In this document: positions 6,944-15,438 of the stretch, piece after piece
How positions within the stretch are numbered: the first letter of the stretch is position 1
How the letters are laid out: each line of letters begins with the position of its first letter
From: Fragilaria crotonensis
Taxonomy: Eukaryota; Bacillariophyta; Fragilariophyceae; Fragilariales; Fragilariaceae
NCBI GenBank assembly: GCA_022925895.1
Contig: JAKSYS010000789.1
Span: 1-25,568, forward strand
Reading direction: 5' to 3'
Length of the DNA: 25,568 nucleotides
Made by a program: the position numbers and the translations under genes
The notes under the pieces: generated by a model
What the model was told of the DNA's origin: nothing
What the model saw: the letters and a program-made list of their open reading frames with translations, nothing else
The model's database searches: none

Positions 6944-9706
6944 TTATAATGTTAGTGAAGCAATGGCTGCCTCCTCGCTGCGGAGGGAGCTTTGGCATTT
7001 ATGCCATCCGTCGACAGGGCCAGAATTCAGGACGAGTTTTTCTTTACTCGGAGAACAGAGAATCCAGGAAAACGATCCGCTGTGCTGACGCTTGCCACCA
7101 TCCGTCCCAATGAACAACTTGCAAGGAATCTGTAGATATTGAAGCAGCGCTTGTTCCCCGTCACAATCTTCAAAGTAGTGAGAGGAGATCAATCGGCGCT
7201 CTGCCGGAGGTAGCTGTTGAATCCAAGTTTGGAAGGATGTAGCCGGAGCCGGAAGCGTGGCATAAGCGGACGCAGATGGGCTCATCGCCATGAAGATGTG
7301 ACAGCCTGAAATATCTGTCGGAATGGCCTGAGAGGGTATAGTTGCCGTATACCAGTCAGGCTTGGTATCGTAGTAGATCGCGGAGGTGGGAGCTGTGGGG
7401 ATGAGGCGTCGAGGAAAGTGCACTGCAATGTGCCTTTCGGCGTCCATAAGATTACGCTTAACTAAGGGGTCACTCCGGTAGAGTGCAGAGTCCCATATCA
7501 TAGCCCCCCATCGCATCATGGAATCTGCTGTCCACGAGCCAAGAGGCCTGAGAAGTTGTAGAGATGCTGTTGTTGTCGAGGGATGGAGTAGGTGCCGCAA
7601 CAGGCGGCGCCACAGGCCGCATTGATAGCTTGTTGGTTGCTCCTGCCTCGGAAAGGTTGTGCGACTGGATCGATCGGGAATCGGGTGCGCTCGCCAAGTA
7701 TATGGATGCAACATACGGCCGTCCGCGGTGGTAATATCGCTGACAGTTGTAACGCCGAGGAATATCCGGACCAGATTCAAGTCGATCAATTCCTGCCGCT
7801 TTAGGCCAAGTGTCATAGCAGTTTCCATGAGCATTGTGTCGCCTTCGCGAGAAATAGTCGGTAGACGGTTACTTCGGACGTGGAGGGAAATGTGATATTC
7901 AGCACAGAACCGTCTAAGTCCAAGGATCCAGCAGTCCGTGAGGTATGGCAAGGGACTCTGGGGCATTGTAAGTAGATCATAGGAAACGCCAGCCTCCACT
8001 TGAAGATGTCGAAGCGAGATGATCATTACCTGCCCAACTCTGTGTTTAGTTCCAACGTAGTCAAGCAGGGATTGAATATGCGTTAATCCCTGCTCAACTC
8101 TGAGATCGAGGAGACCGCACCCAAATAGAGAAAGTGGAGCAAACGCCACTGCGTGGGGGTAATGTCGATTGTATCCAAGTTTGTTGAGGATGCTAGCGGT
8201 CATGAGCGATTGTACTCTGTGGAGTTCGACCTTTGACATTGGCGTAACGGGGAGAGAATATCTCACAGAGGGAAGGTAGAATGTGTCATAGAACTTCCTT
8301 GATAGGACCGGAGTGAGCGAGGATTGGCGAAGCCTGCGTGCCATCCCGTCGAACTTGATCCGCATGGTAGCCGCATGGTATGCAAAGGATCCCATAAAGT
8401 TCATATGAACGCCCAAGCCTTTCACTTCTGTGGCATTGGAATGTTGGCGGATGATGTGGTGTTCAGGGTTGGAACCACTTGTCATAAGGAGTAGCGGGTC
8501 AGCTGATGTCATGGGAAGAAGGCGTGGACGCCCTTTAATCCAGTGCCAATATTGCAAAGTCCACGAACACTTCGCAAGATTTAAACTGCCGCCCGAAATG
8601 TGAAGGAGCGATTCCCAAAGTTGACCAGCTCTTCGGATTTGCTCCACGAGTTCTTCGATAGAAAGAGATCCTGAGCTGTCCAAGATGCCTTGGTTGGTGT
8701 CATCAACAAAAGCGCCAACTCGCCACTTTGTACGGAGGTCGTTCCACGGGTCTGAAAAATCGAGTCCAGGAATCTCGTCTTCATCGGAGATACGGTCCAG
8801 CGCATTCAATAGAATAACCACAAGGCCCAGCCAGATGGCTGGGGAAGCGCCACTGCCTTGTCCGGTGCCGAAAAGAGGTTCCGTTTCTGATCCCGTATAT
8901 GCTTGCGAAGCTGTCCCGTATGCATGTTTGACCGAGTATTGCATCGTCCGCAGTGTCTCCGCTTGACATTTAACGGCCATCTTTGGCATCCCAAGGCGAC
9001 GGCAAGCGATCATCCCCAGGGATGTAATAATTCTGTCATAACAGCCAGTTGCATCATTATCCATATGGGCACTATTAGCTCGTGTTTGTCTAATTAAGTC
9101 TTTTTCCAGACGAGCAAAGTACAGGGCGTCAGTTGTCATGCGACGCGGGCGTGACCCATGCTGTTGGTCATTGAGTGCCTGGCTTCGCTCGGCATTTTTG
9201 ACCATTCGCCTCCCGTAGATGATTTTTAGAAACAGATTGTAGTCGGCTTCAAAAAGATGAATCACCCGTAGACGTGTCAGAAAGGGGCGTCCAGCGTCTT
9301 TCTCGATGAGCGGAGTCACCGAGTGCGTCCAGCGTTCAGGAGCAAAGCCATTAGCGATGGGTAGATTCAAAAGTTGAGTATGAAGGTGCGCAGTATCATC
9401 GTCGAGGATTGCCGTGCGATAGTGCCCAAGATGGCGACCAGAGGGAGATGTCGAGGTTGATTCTTTCCATTCTTTGACGGTGCGGATGAACTGCTCTACA
9501 GAGATGGTTGTAGAGATAGGTTTCACTGAGGCCGGCCGCCTGCATTCTTCCAGAAACACTTGGAGTTCACGCCGCATCGGGAGACCAAGATATTCGACAC
9601 AGGCGCCCTCTACAATGGCTGTGGCAGGTTCAGTCAGACCGTCGTATCCAACAAGATCGAATAGAGCACCATGACCGAATGGGTGTCCTTGGCTTGGCGA
9701 AACCAT
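6944..9706 (-). CDS. Retrotransposon ORF2: reverse transcriptase and start of RNase H
   Basis: A 920-codon frame. The reverse transcriptase shows PSGRHLGHYR (88-97), motif A MDNDATGCYD (215-224) with both aspartates, motif B GTGQGSGASP (280-289) and motif C AFVDDTN (332-338) with the paired aspartates. The connection and thumb follow. From about residue 865 an RNase H domain begins, with its first Asp in IGTDGGK (D869) and its Glu in SEEAA (E911 or E912). The frame is interrupted by TAA at 6944-6946 yet continues in the same frame (LDELTAYHQIDV, then LYVDSTSA with the third catalytic Asp). The first residues overlap a frame that reads REWFRQAKDTH; loss of one base in the G run 9681-9683 explains the switch. 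The chemistry is intact at the RT active site; the ORF as a whole is broken. Confidence 0.92.
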   Translation of the reverse strand: MVSPSQGHPFGHGALFDLVGYDGLTEPATAIVEGACVEYLGLPMRRELQVFLEECRRPASVKPISTTISVEQFIRTVKEWKESTSTSPSGRHLGHYRTAILDDDTAHLHTQLLNLPIANGFAPERWTHSVTPLIEKDAGRPFLTRLRVIHLFEADYNLFLKIIYGRRMVKNAERSQALNDQQHGSRPRRMTTDALYFARLEKDLIRQTRANSAHMDNDATGCYDRIITSLGMIACRRLGMPKMAVKCQAETLRTMQYSVKHAYGTASQAYTGSETEPLFGTGQGSGASPAIWLGLVVILLNALDRISDEDEIPGLDFSDPWNDLRTKWRVGAFVDDTNQGILDSSGSLSIEELVEQIRRAGQLWESLLHISGGSLNLAKCSWTLQYWHWIKGRPRLLPMTSADPLLLMTSGSNPEHHIIRQHSNATEVKGLGVHMNFMGSFAYHAATMRIKFDGMARRLRQSSLTPVLSRKFYDTFYLPSVRYSLPVTPMSKVELHRVQSLMTASILNKLGYNRHYPHAVAFAPLSLFGCGLLDLRVEQGLTHIQSLLDYVGTKHRVGQVMIISLRHLQVEAGVSYDLLTMPQSPLPYLTDCWILGLRRFCAEYHISLHVRSNRLPTISREGDTMLMETAMTLGLKRQELIDLNLVRIFLGVTTVSDITTADGRMLHPYTWRAHPIPDRSSRTTFPRQEQPTSYQCGLWRRLLRHLLHPSTTTASLQLLRPLGSWTADSMMRWGAMIWDSALYRSDPLVKRNLMDAERHIAVHFPRRLIPTAPTSAIYYDTKPDWYTATIPSQAIPTDISGCHIFMAMSPSASAYATLPAPATSFQTWIQQLPPAERRLISSHYFEDCDGEQALLQYLQIPCKLFIGTDGGKRQHSGSFSWILCSPSKEKLVLNSGPVDGWHKCQSSLRSEEAAIASLTL

Positions 9707-9941
9707 TCCCTATTGTACCGAGTGAGTTCCTCTTCGATGGCATCACAGTCGATAAGCGTTGTATATTCAACCGATGTTTTGTCAGCCTGTGCCATAGCAA
9801 TGAGTTGAGTGGCAGAGACGTGCCCATTCGCATCGCAGAACTTAGAAGCCACTTTATGATTCTGAACTCCAGAAGGGACAAAAGTTTTGATAGACCCCAG
9901 CATGCCTCTCCTGCATGGACGCATGGATGACGCTAAAGGGC

Positions 9942-11651
9942 TCATGTTTTCGATGTTAATAAGGCGGTCAAGCCGACGAATCTTTGTTTCATTTGCGCTG
10001 CGAGCGCCAGCTTTGATTTCCTCGGGAGAGAGTGTAAGCTGTGGTATCGTTCAAGAGTGCCCAAGAGATGTACTGCGCGATGATCATACGCAGCATTGCG
10101 AATTGTGCGGAGCAGTTTAATGGCCTGTTTCCATCTCTGTTTGAGAGTTACCACGTCCGAACACTCGTCATCATTGAGAGAGATGTTGAGGGACTTGGTT
10201 CTAGCAAGTAGACTTGCCAGAGCAGACCGGAGACATACATTGCTTTCAACTTCTTGCAAGCGAAGGTGCCAGTAGCGTGCAGTCAATCCAGCTTCTCGCA
10301 GTTTCGGAGACCATGCGTATTTCCCACTTGGCCGACGAGCTTGTTTCTCTGCGTGAAGCATTCCTCTTGTGACATCGCGATCAATTGCATCAAAGCTTTC
10401 TTTACATTGCTCTGGTGTGAGAGTGGACGCCACTGTTGTTAGATCTGCAACACGATCCCATAAACGATGGTCATCCGCATATTGCTTAAAAGATTCAAGA
10501 TAGCGGTCCACCGACGGTTGATCTTCTGACCGAAGTGCTCTCGCTTTGGGTGGCGCAATTTTTTCGACCGATCCCATGAGTGATGTGAAGTCCAGATCAA
10601 TAAAGATGCCCCTGTGTTTGGAGAAAATACCATTATCATATGCAATGTATCCCGCATTCCGGATGACCTGAACGATAGCAGTTGATCCTAACATGTAGTC
10701 AATGCGTCGACCGGTTCCATATTTGTACGTTGCGGTGGGATCAGAAGGTCCGAGAAGATGTAGATCTGTAAGTGTGCATTCGTCGATGAGATGTGCTATG
10801 CCACAGGTTGTGTCCTGGCCAAGTATCTCATTTGCATCAAGAGAAACAATTACTTCGTGGCCCCTGGATTGCAGATTGTTCACAAAGGTGACCAAATCGG
10901 TGATAAACTGCCTTCGTACATTTGGTTTGGAGACCCCTTGAGATAGTAGGAGAGAGTGCTGTTGATCGAAGAAACCAAAGCCTCCAGAGGGTTGCTGGCG
11001 TGGGCTGCGGTACGCCGTGATAATGGCAAGAAGCTTTCCTCGTTTTCCCAAGTAACAGAGACCCGACCATCGTCCAAGGCCCGAGGGATCCACCAGAGGT
11101 GTACCCGTGCTTCGAGTAGCCCATCGGTCTGCTGTTGTCATAAACGTACCGCCTGGTTGGTATCCACTAGCAGAATCAGGGGGAAGCGTGCTGGAGGAGA
11201 AGGCACTGCGTGACGTGCAGAAGTGTTTGCCGATAGGGCGTTGGAGACTTTGACGGACTATCGGATTGGAGAAATCAAGTCCCGGATCTGCCCAACAGAA
11301 GGTACCGATCTTGAGTTGCGCCATACTTGACACATATAGTGCAATTTCGTCGGCGTCGTTCCTTAGCCCGTCGATGTTCTGAAAGTATATGCGATGAAGG
11401 TCTCCAGGGTCGTCATGGATGGAGTCACCCCATGTGTTGTCGTCTTCCCTGCAATGATGTTCGGAGGGTGCAGAGGTGAAAAAATTAAACAGAGTCTGTG
11501 CAGTGGGCGCCGCAGTTTCTTTTTCTGCCAGTGCGTTGACTGGCGTGAGAGAAGGAGACGGATTCTGCAGACGAGTCGATGAGGCACGAATCGTGTCACT
11601 CCCGAGAGTAGCAACAATCTGTGCCAGCGCTAGAACTGGGAAGACTAACAT
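9942..11651 (-). CDS. Retrotransposon ORF2: APE-type endonuclease segment
   Basis: A 569-codon frame. Residues about 88-355 show the order of motifs of the exonuclease-endonuclease-phosphatase fold used by LINEs to nick target DNA: QNIDGLRND (91-99), ITAYRSP (211-217), VSLDANE (269-275), RIDYMLGS (316-323) and SKHRGIFIDLDF (344-355). At the place where a catalytic Glu is expected after the second strand the sequence reads CWADPGLDF. The Glu therefore seems replaced by Asp, or I have misplaced the motif. The C-terminal 200 residues are a basic linker. The frame ends at TGA 9942-9944, but the sense continues in the -1 frame (INIENMSPLASSMRP) to about 9684. That suggests one lost base near 9979-9980. 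The start is the ATG at 11651; the true N-terminus may be fused to ORF1. Confidence 0.85.
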   Translation of the reverse strand: MLVFPVLALAQIVATLGSDTIRASSTRLQNPSPSLTPVNALAEKETAAPTAQTLFNFFTSAPSEHHCREDDNTWGDSIHDDPGDLHRIYFQNIDGLRNDADEIALYVSSMAQLKIGTFCWADPGLDFSNPIVRQSLQRPIGKHFCTSRSAFSSSTLPPDSASGYQPGGTFMTTADRWATRSTGTPLVDPSGLGRWSGLCYLGKRGKLLAIITAYRSPRQQPSGGFGFFDQQHSLLLSQGVSKPNVRRQFITDLVTFVNNLQSRGHEVIVSLDANEILGQDTTCGIAHLIDECTLTDLHLLGPSDPTATYKYGTGRRIDYMLGSTAIVQVIRNAGYIAYDNGIFSKHRGIFIDLDFTSLMGSVEKIAPPKARALRSEDQPSVDRYLESFKQYADDHRLWDRVADLTTVASTLTPEQCKESFDAIDRDVTRGMLHAEKQARRPSGKYAWSPKLREAGLTARYWHLRLQEVESNVCLRSALASLLARTKSLNISLNDDECSDVVTLKQRWKQAIKLLRTIRNAAYDHRAVHLLGTLERYHSLHSLPRKSKLALAAQMKQRFVGLTALLTSKT

Positions 11652-12621
11652 GGGTACCCTCCACTGGAGCCCATGTCTTCGTTGTATTGAAGGCTCAAGT
11701 TGGATGTTGATGGTGACTTTGTTGGAGTAGAGGCGGCGCGTCGTTTCAATGGATTGGTGGCTTTCTTTGGCGTACCAAGAAGAGCCAAGACTGTGTTTCC
11801 TTGGCTCTCCGGAGGAAACAGTTGAACACCCTGCATGCCGTGTCCCTCAGATGGAAGTGATTGATGAGATGCTGGTTCGACCCAGAGTGGATCTTCATGA
11901 AGCGGAATAATGCCAGTAGGGGTTGGTGACATAGGAGGAGAAAGTCGCTTGCTGACCATGATGGCCTTGAACATGGCCTTGATTTCTGCTAGCGACGAAT
12001 CGAATTTGTCCAGTCGACTATGAGCAGAGGCTGCAGTGAGCCCAGAGTGCGAGGACGAGCGAGATACCTTCGACTTCGCAGACTTTGACATTTGTGACTC
12101 AACTGAATTTGTCCCAGACGGGAGATCGAGTTGAGCCTCGAGGATGGCAATTTTTTTGCGTTGATTGATCTCGATGGATGACATTTTTTCTTTCGGGGCG
12201 CCTTTCGCTTTCGAGAGCAGAGTTTCCTGAAGAGGTTTGCGCCATGCAATGGACCCTTTGGAGTGTGTTGTCCCATCGATGGTGTCACCTCCAGTCAGAG
12301 ACGAGACTGGAGAGAATAGACTAGAAGTGTCATCCGTAGGAGCGTCCTTTTTCGTCATAATCCTTTTTGCCAGAATCGTGTCGATGTTTTTTGTAAAGAC
12401 GGTCGTTGGAATGTCTGGATGGGTCACGAGGCTCTCGAATAAAGTTTCACTGCGTGCGACAGGGTCGGATTTCGACGTGTCCAATAATTCTGAAGTTCCA
12501 CCTTTGCCTGGAAAAGTGACGCCGAAGGAACCACTAATACTGTTTTTCCTTCATTGGTACCACCGTTCTCAAGATCCAACTCCAGAGATTCGCCGTCAGG
12601 TGATAACAGACTTTTGCCCAT
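11645..12621 (-). CDS. Retrotransposon ORF1, C-terminal segment
   Basis: Two overlapping frames are combined here. The first runs from 12621 (MGKSLLSPDGES) to about 12487. There a one-base deletion passes the sense to the second, which reads LDTSKSDPVARSETL and then runs to TAG at 11645-11647 (279 codons from 12484). The sequence is Lys/Ser/Pro-rich and likely disordered, with PTKSP-type stretches and a possible short helix (EINQRKKIAILEAQL). Its stop overlaps the ATG at 11649-11651 that opens ORF2. No known domain was recognised. Confidence 0.55.
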
Positions 12622-12758
12622 TGGCGAGGCGTGCGACTGACGGTTTCACCAGAATCAAAAACTCAGTGACTTCAGTATCAATCGCTGCAGATGCCGCAAA
12701 CAGAAGATGAGAAACGTCGTCAAGGTATTCATTATGGACCTTGTAGATTCTCTGATAG

Positions 12759-13871
12759 TCATGTTTGAGGTCTGCTTGGCTCCAAGTGCAAGACGGAGAT
12801 AAAGATTTCCGGGTGGAGACCCTCGCCGCATAAGGCAGTACTGAGATGTTCTGCTAGTTGTGTTGCCGTAGATTTACCACAACGTACGGTGAGGATAGTG
12901 ATACGGCTGCCTGTCGGGTTGGAATGCCTGAGTTTGATGTCAAATACCGGCGCATCAGGAGGAAGGACCTCATTACAAAGATACTTCAAGTACTGTCCGC
13001 GATGAGTCACTGATGCATCTTTTAGTAGGATGTCGCCTACATAGGTGAGTTCGCCTTGTGAAGCTGGAACTGCAGATGGGTCAAATGTCAGGTTTTCACC
13101 GCGTTTGGCAATAGCCAATACCTTCGATTTCATTACGTGCGAGAACTGAGCCCCAGTAGCACATATGCGAAAGCTAAAATAGAAGCATTGCTCTTTTGCG
13201 ACTGGTACGACACGAATGCTGAGGAACTTTGATAGCTGTGCCGGGTCGATGTCAGGTGTTGCATCCATTTGATCAACTTGCCATTCCATCATCCATGAGT
13301 GATCGGTATTAAAGCAGGAAAGGATCGGTGCAAGGCGCCGATGCATTGTTGCCGTAGATGACCGAAGCTCATTGAAATCTTTTGGAGCCCAGCGGGTTTC
13401 AACACGAACCACGTGCTTAATCGCTGATGGACGTCGAACTTGGTGAGTCAGTGATGGCTGATCTGTCGCCTTGGGCTGGTCGGTGGCAGTAGTCGTACTA
13501 CTGCTGGACGTGACGGTAGCTCCAGTAATAGAGCTTGTTGTCGTGGAAGACGATTTGTTGCGTTTCGTCGAATAAACAACTGCATCTGCTTGTGTGGTAG
13601 GAGGTTCATCAGAGGAGGACTGAGATGATTCCTGTAAGACGATTGCAGGCGACTCTGTCGCTGCGGTGCTTAACTTCAAGGTTGCAGCAGTACGAAGCGA
13701 GGAGATTATCTCTTTGTCACTGCTGTCAGCAGAGTCAATATCCATAGCGGTGTTTTGTTCCGCGGGCTGCTTAAGGCCGAGGAGGTATGAATCCATGTCG
13801 TTCAGAGACAGATCGAAGAAGCTGGGATGAGTCTGCGCGAGTGCAGTCTCAACAGCAGAGATTGTTTGCAT
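12759..13871 (-). CDS. Retrotransposon ORF1, middle segment
   Basis: A 370-codon frame. Residues 40-140 are a low-complexity Ser/Thr-rich linker. Residues from about 150 to the end form a globular-looking domain (RRLAPILSCFN, then WMMEWQVDQMD). The end contains GSRITILTVRCGKSTA. I recognise no standard ORF1 fold, RRM or CCHC motif. After the TGA at 12759 the sense continues in another frame (DYQRIYKVHNEYLDDV) for about 140 bp with no clean start. This points to a 1-2-nt indel rather than a true end. Confidence 0.6.
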   Translation of the reverse strand: MQTISAVETALAQTHPSFFDLSLNDMDSYLLGLKQPAEQNTAMDIDSADSSDKEIISSLRTAATLKLSTAATESPAIVLQESSQSSSDEPPTTQADAVVYSTKRNKSSSTTTSSITGATVTSSSSTTTATDQPKATDQPSLTHQVRRPSAIKHVVRVETRWAPKDFNELRSSTATMHRRLAPILSCFNTDHSWMMEWQVDQMDATPDIDPAQLSKFLSIRVVPVAKEQCFYFSFRICATGAQFSHVMKSKVLAIAKRGENLTFDPSAVPASQGELTYVGDILLKDASVTHRGQYLKYLCNEVLPPDAPVFDIKLRHSNPTGSRITILTVRCGKSTATQLAEHLSTALCGEGLHPEIFISVLHLEPSRPQT

Positions 13872-14223
13872 CAGAAACCATCAATTTTGCATGATTTTCC
13901 AAGTGATTGCGATAATAACGAGCCAATCGAAGATTTTCGGCTTCGACTGATTCGTGGGCTTTGTGAGAGTAATATTCATCGGGACTAACGAAGTCCTGAA
14001 TACCGAATGAAACATAGGTGTTCCAAGAGTTGACAGACAGATTTTTGTATGCTCTGTTGTAGTTTTTGATCCGTAGCGCAATCACAGAAGGGTCGATGGT
14101 TTTAAAACCAATAAGGGTGGGGGGAGCCTTGTACCCTAAAGGAGGTAGGGCGGACAGAGCAGCAGCAGTTTGGGGATGCAGTGAACCCTTAGTACCGCGA
14201 CTGGATCGTTTGGGATCCACCAT
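13849..14223 (-). CDS. Retrotransposon ORF1, N-terminal segment
   Basis: This 124-codon frame starts at an ATG at 14223, in the favourable context ccaccATGG, 93 bp inside the 5' end of the element. It is rich in Arg/Lys and Tyr/Asn, with no zinc knuckle. It ends in TGA at 13849, overlapping by 23 bp the next frame, which begins at 13871. The overlap is either a real restart or, more likely in a eukaryote, a frame break in one longer ORF1. By position it should be the RNA-binding or nucleoprotein part; that is inference from LINE organisation. Confidence 0.6.
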   Translation of the reverse strand: MVDPKRSSRGTKGSLHPQTAAALSALPPLGYKAPPTLIGFKTIDPSVIALRIKNYNRAYKNLSVNSWNTYVSFGIQDFVSPDEYYSHKAHESVEAENLRLARYYRNHLENHAKLMVSDANNLCC

Positions 14224-14316
14224 GGTGGATGGCTGACAATTTCGGGTGCAGATTCACGAAAAAACGGACGGACAGACAGAACGTTTCTAAAAATCTCTAA
14301 GCTAGGAATTGTGTGA

Positions 14317-14332
14317 AGAATGAATTGTTGGT
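14317..14332 (+). repeat. Target-site duplication, right copy
   Basis: AGAATGAATTGTTGGT, identical to 5242-5257. It flanks the 5' end of the minus-strand retrotransposon, 93 bp before the first ORF1 ATG. Confidence 0.85.
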
Positions 14333-14860
14333 GCTCAATCATGATTCACACAAACCGACTCTAGCTTCATACTCTATCTTCACGAATAAGAGCCCAATTT
14401 TAAATCTGAAACGACACACCTTGAGAAAAGTTGACCTCGAATAATGTTGGATCCGTGACCTCCGAACAAACGTACCTGATAAGAAAGCAAACAAAATAAT
14501 GGAGAATGAATTTCGATTTTAATCCTGATTCGCACATGAACCAACTCCGCATTACATACTGCATCTTCCCTCGCAATAGTCCCATTTTGAATCTAAAGCA
14601 ACAGACATTGAGAATTGTTGCCCTCAAGGAAAGTCGGACCACAGATCTTTGAATATTATGTGAATGTCGAGGAAGAAAACAGCAGGATGGAGCATGAATT
14701 TCAGTTTTCAGTCTCTGCATTTCATACTGTATCTTCCCTAATAATCATCAAATTGTGAATCTGAAACGACAGATGTTGAGAATAATTTATTCAAAGAAAA
14801 TGTACCGAAGACCTTTTAACGAATGTACCTTTTGAGGATGCAAACAATGAAATGATTACA
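14317..14860 (+). repeat. Degenerate ~165-190-bp tandem array, right part
   Basis: Continuation of the array at 4925-5257 after the inserted element. The anchor (variants tctatcttc, tgcatcttc, tgtatcttc) occurs at 14373, 14560 and 14727, spacing 187 and 167 bp. The phase across the insertion is preserved: the left part ends at agaatgaattgttggt and the right part restarts with the same bases followed by gctcaatcatgatt, as in an uninterrupted unit. These repeats therefore predate the insertion and are not LTRs. Confidence 0.85.
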
Positions 14861-15084
14861 ACAGAGGGAACAATCCTTTTGTTGGTTGAGTTCCTTGACA
14901 GGATCAAGCATATCTTGCCAGTGTTGGATGTGTATAGCGTATAGCTAAATGCTCCGTGCTGAGCACGAAGATGAATGCAGCTTCAGATTCACATGAATGA
15001 TCATACAGTAAGTAGACGCACAGTCCAAACAGCCAACAGTGTGGGTCATTTCCGTCATCAGTCTCAAGTTTCAACTCACTCCAG
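14861..15084. other. Short intergenic gap between the two mobile elements
   Basis: About 220 bp between the end of the tandem array and the Harbinger target site. No gene, RNA or repeat is evident. Confidence 0.4.
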
Positions 15085-15087
15085 TAA

Positions 15088-15115
15088 GAGCATCCTCCAA
15101 GGGACGATATCAAAC
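15088..15115 (+). repeat. Harbinger terminal inverted repeat, left
   Basis: The first 15 bases match the right end perfectly, followed by three scattered differences and the shared word GATATCAAA. An imperfect direct copy (AGCATCTTCCAAGG) lies further inside at 15162-15175. Confidence 0.9.
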
Positions 15116-15117
15116 GT

Positions 15118-15310
15118 TATCAAATGCCCGACCGGCGCGCAAAGTCGAGATTTTCGAAAAAAGCATCTTCCAAGGCTCGATTATCAAATATTTGACCTCC
15201 CGCCGGAGGCAACGCGCCGGCAGGGCATTTGATAAATTTGATAATGCATTTGGTAATATCAAATCTCCCGTGATTTGATAATACCAAATGATATCAAATC
15301 TGATATCAAA
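15118..15310. repeat. Harbinger subterminal repeats and nested inverted repeat
   Basis: 15118-15139 and 15213-15234 form a 22-bp inverted repeat with 20 matches, around a GC-rich core (CCGGCGCG). Between and after them, ATCAAA or TTTGAT occurs about nine times up to 15310, often as TATCAAAT or ATTTGATA. The density is far above the surroundings. In this superfamily the Myb-like protein or transposase binds such subterminal words; that role here is inferred. Confidence 0.7.
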
Positions 15311-15438
15311 TCACCCAAATTCATGTACAACGTACATCGAAGTTGTACTCTCGTATTGTGCTCTGCGTGAAAACCTGTTGCGCCATGCACACAGTTGGTG
15401 ATTCGCATGATTTTGTAGAACCATCAAGATCAACAACC

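Larger units (their letters stand above)
5258..14316 (-). mobile_element. Full-length non-LTR (LINE) retrotransposon, 9.06 kb
   Basis: The minus strand encodes, in order, ORF1 segments (14223 to 11645), an APE-type endonuclease, a reverse transcriptase, an RNase H and a CCHC zinc motif (11651 to 5493). There is no integrase, protease or LTR. A 16-bp direct repeat flanks exactly 5258-14316, and the interrupted host array gives an internal picture of the empty site. The 5' UTR is about 93 bp and the 3' UTR about 235 bp. No poly(A) is seen at the 3' end; the terminal bases are merely AT-rich. The full length and intact duplication suggest a fairly recent insertion. However, ORF1 and ORF2 both show frame breaks, and an in-frame TAA lies at 6944-6946. 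Domain order (APE, RT, RNase H) fits RNase H-bearing LINE clades; I do not assign a clade. Confidence 0.92.

Noticed and set aside
12237-12710. 157-codon plus-strand frame within the retrotransposon
   Set aside because: Antisense to ORF1 and without motifs.
4925-14860. ~190-bp repeats on both sides of the retroelement as LTRs
   Set aside because: They are tandem, degenerate and in one continuous phase, the element lacks integrase and protease, and a 16-bp duplication sits inside them. They are the older target.
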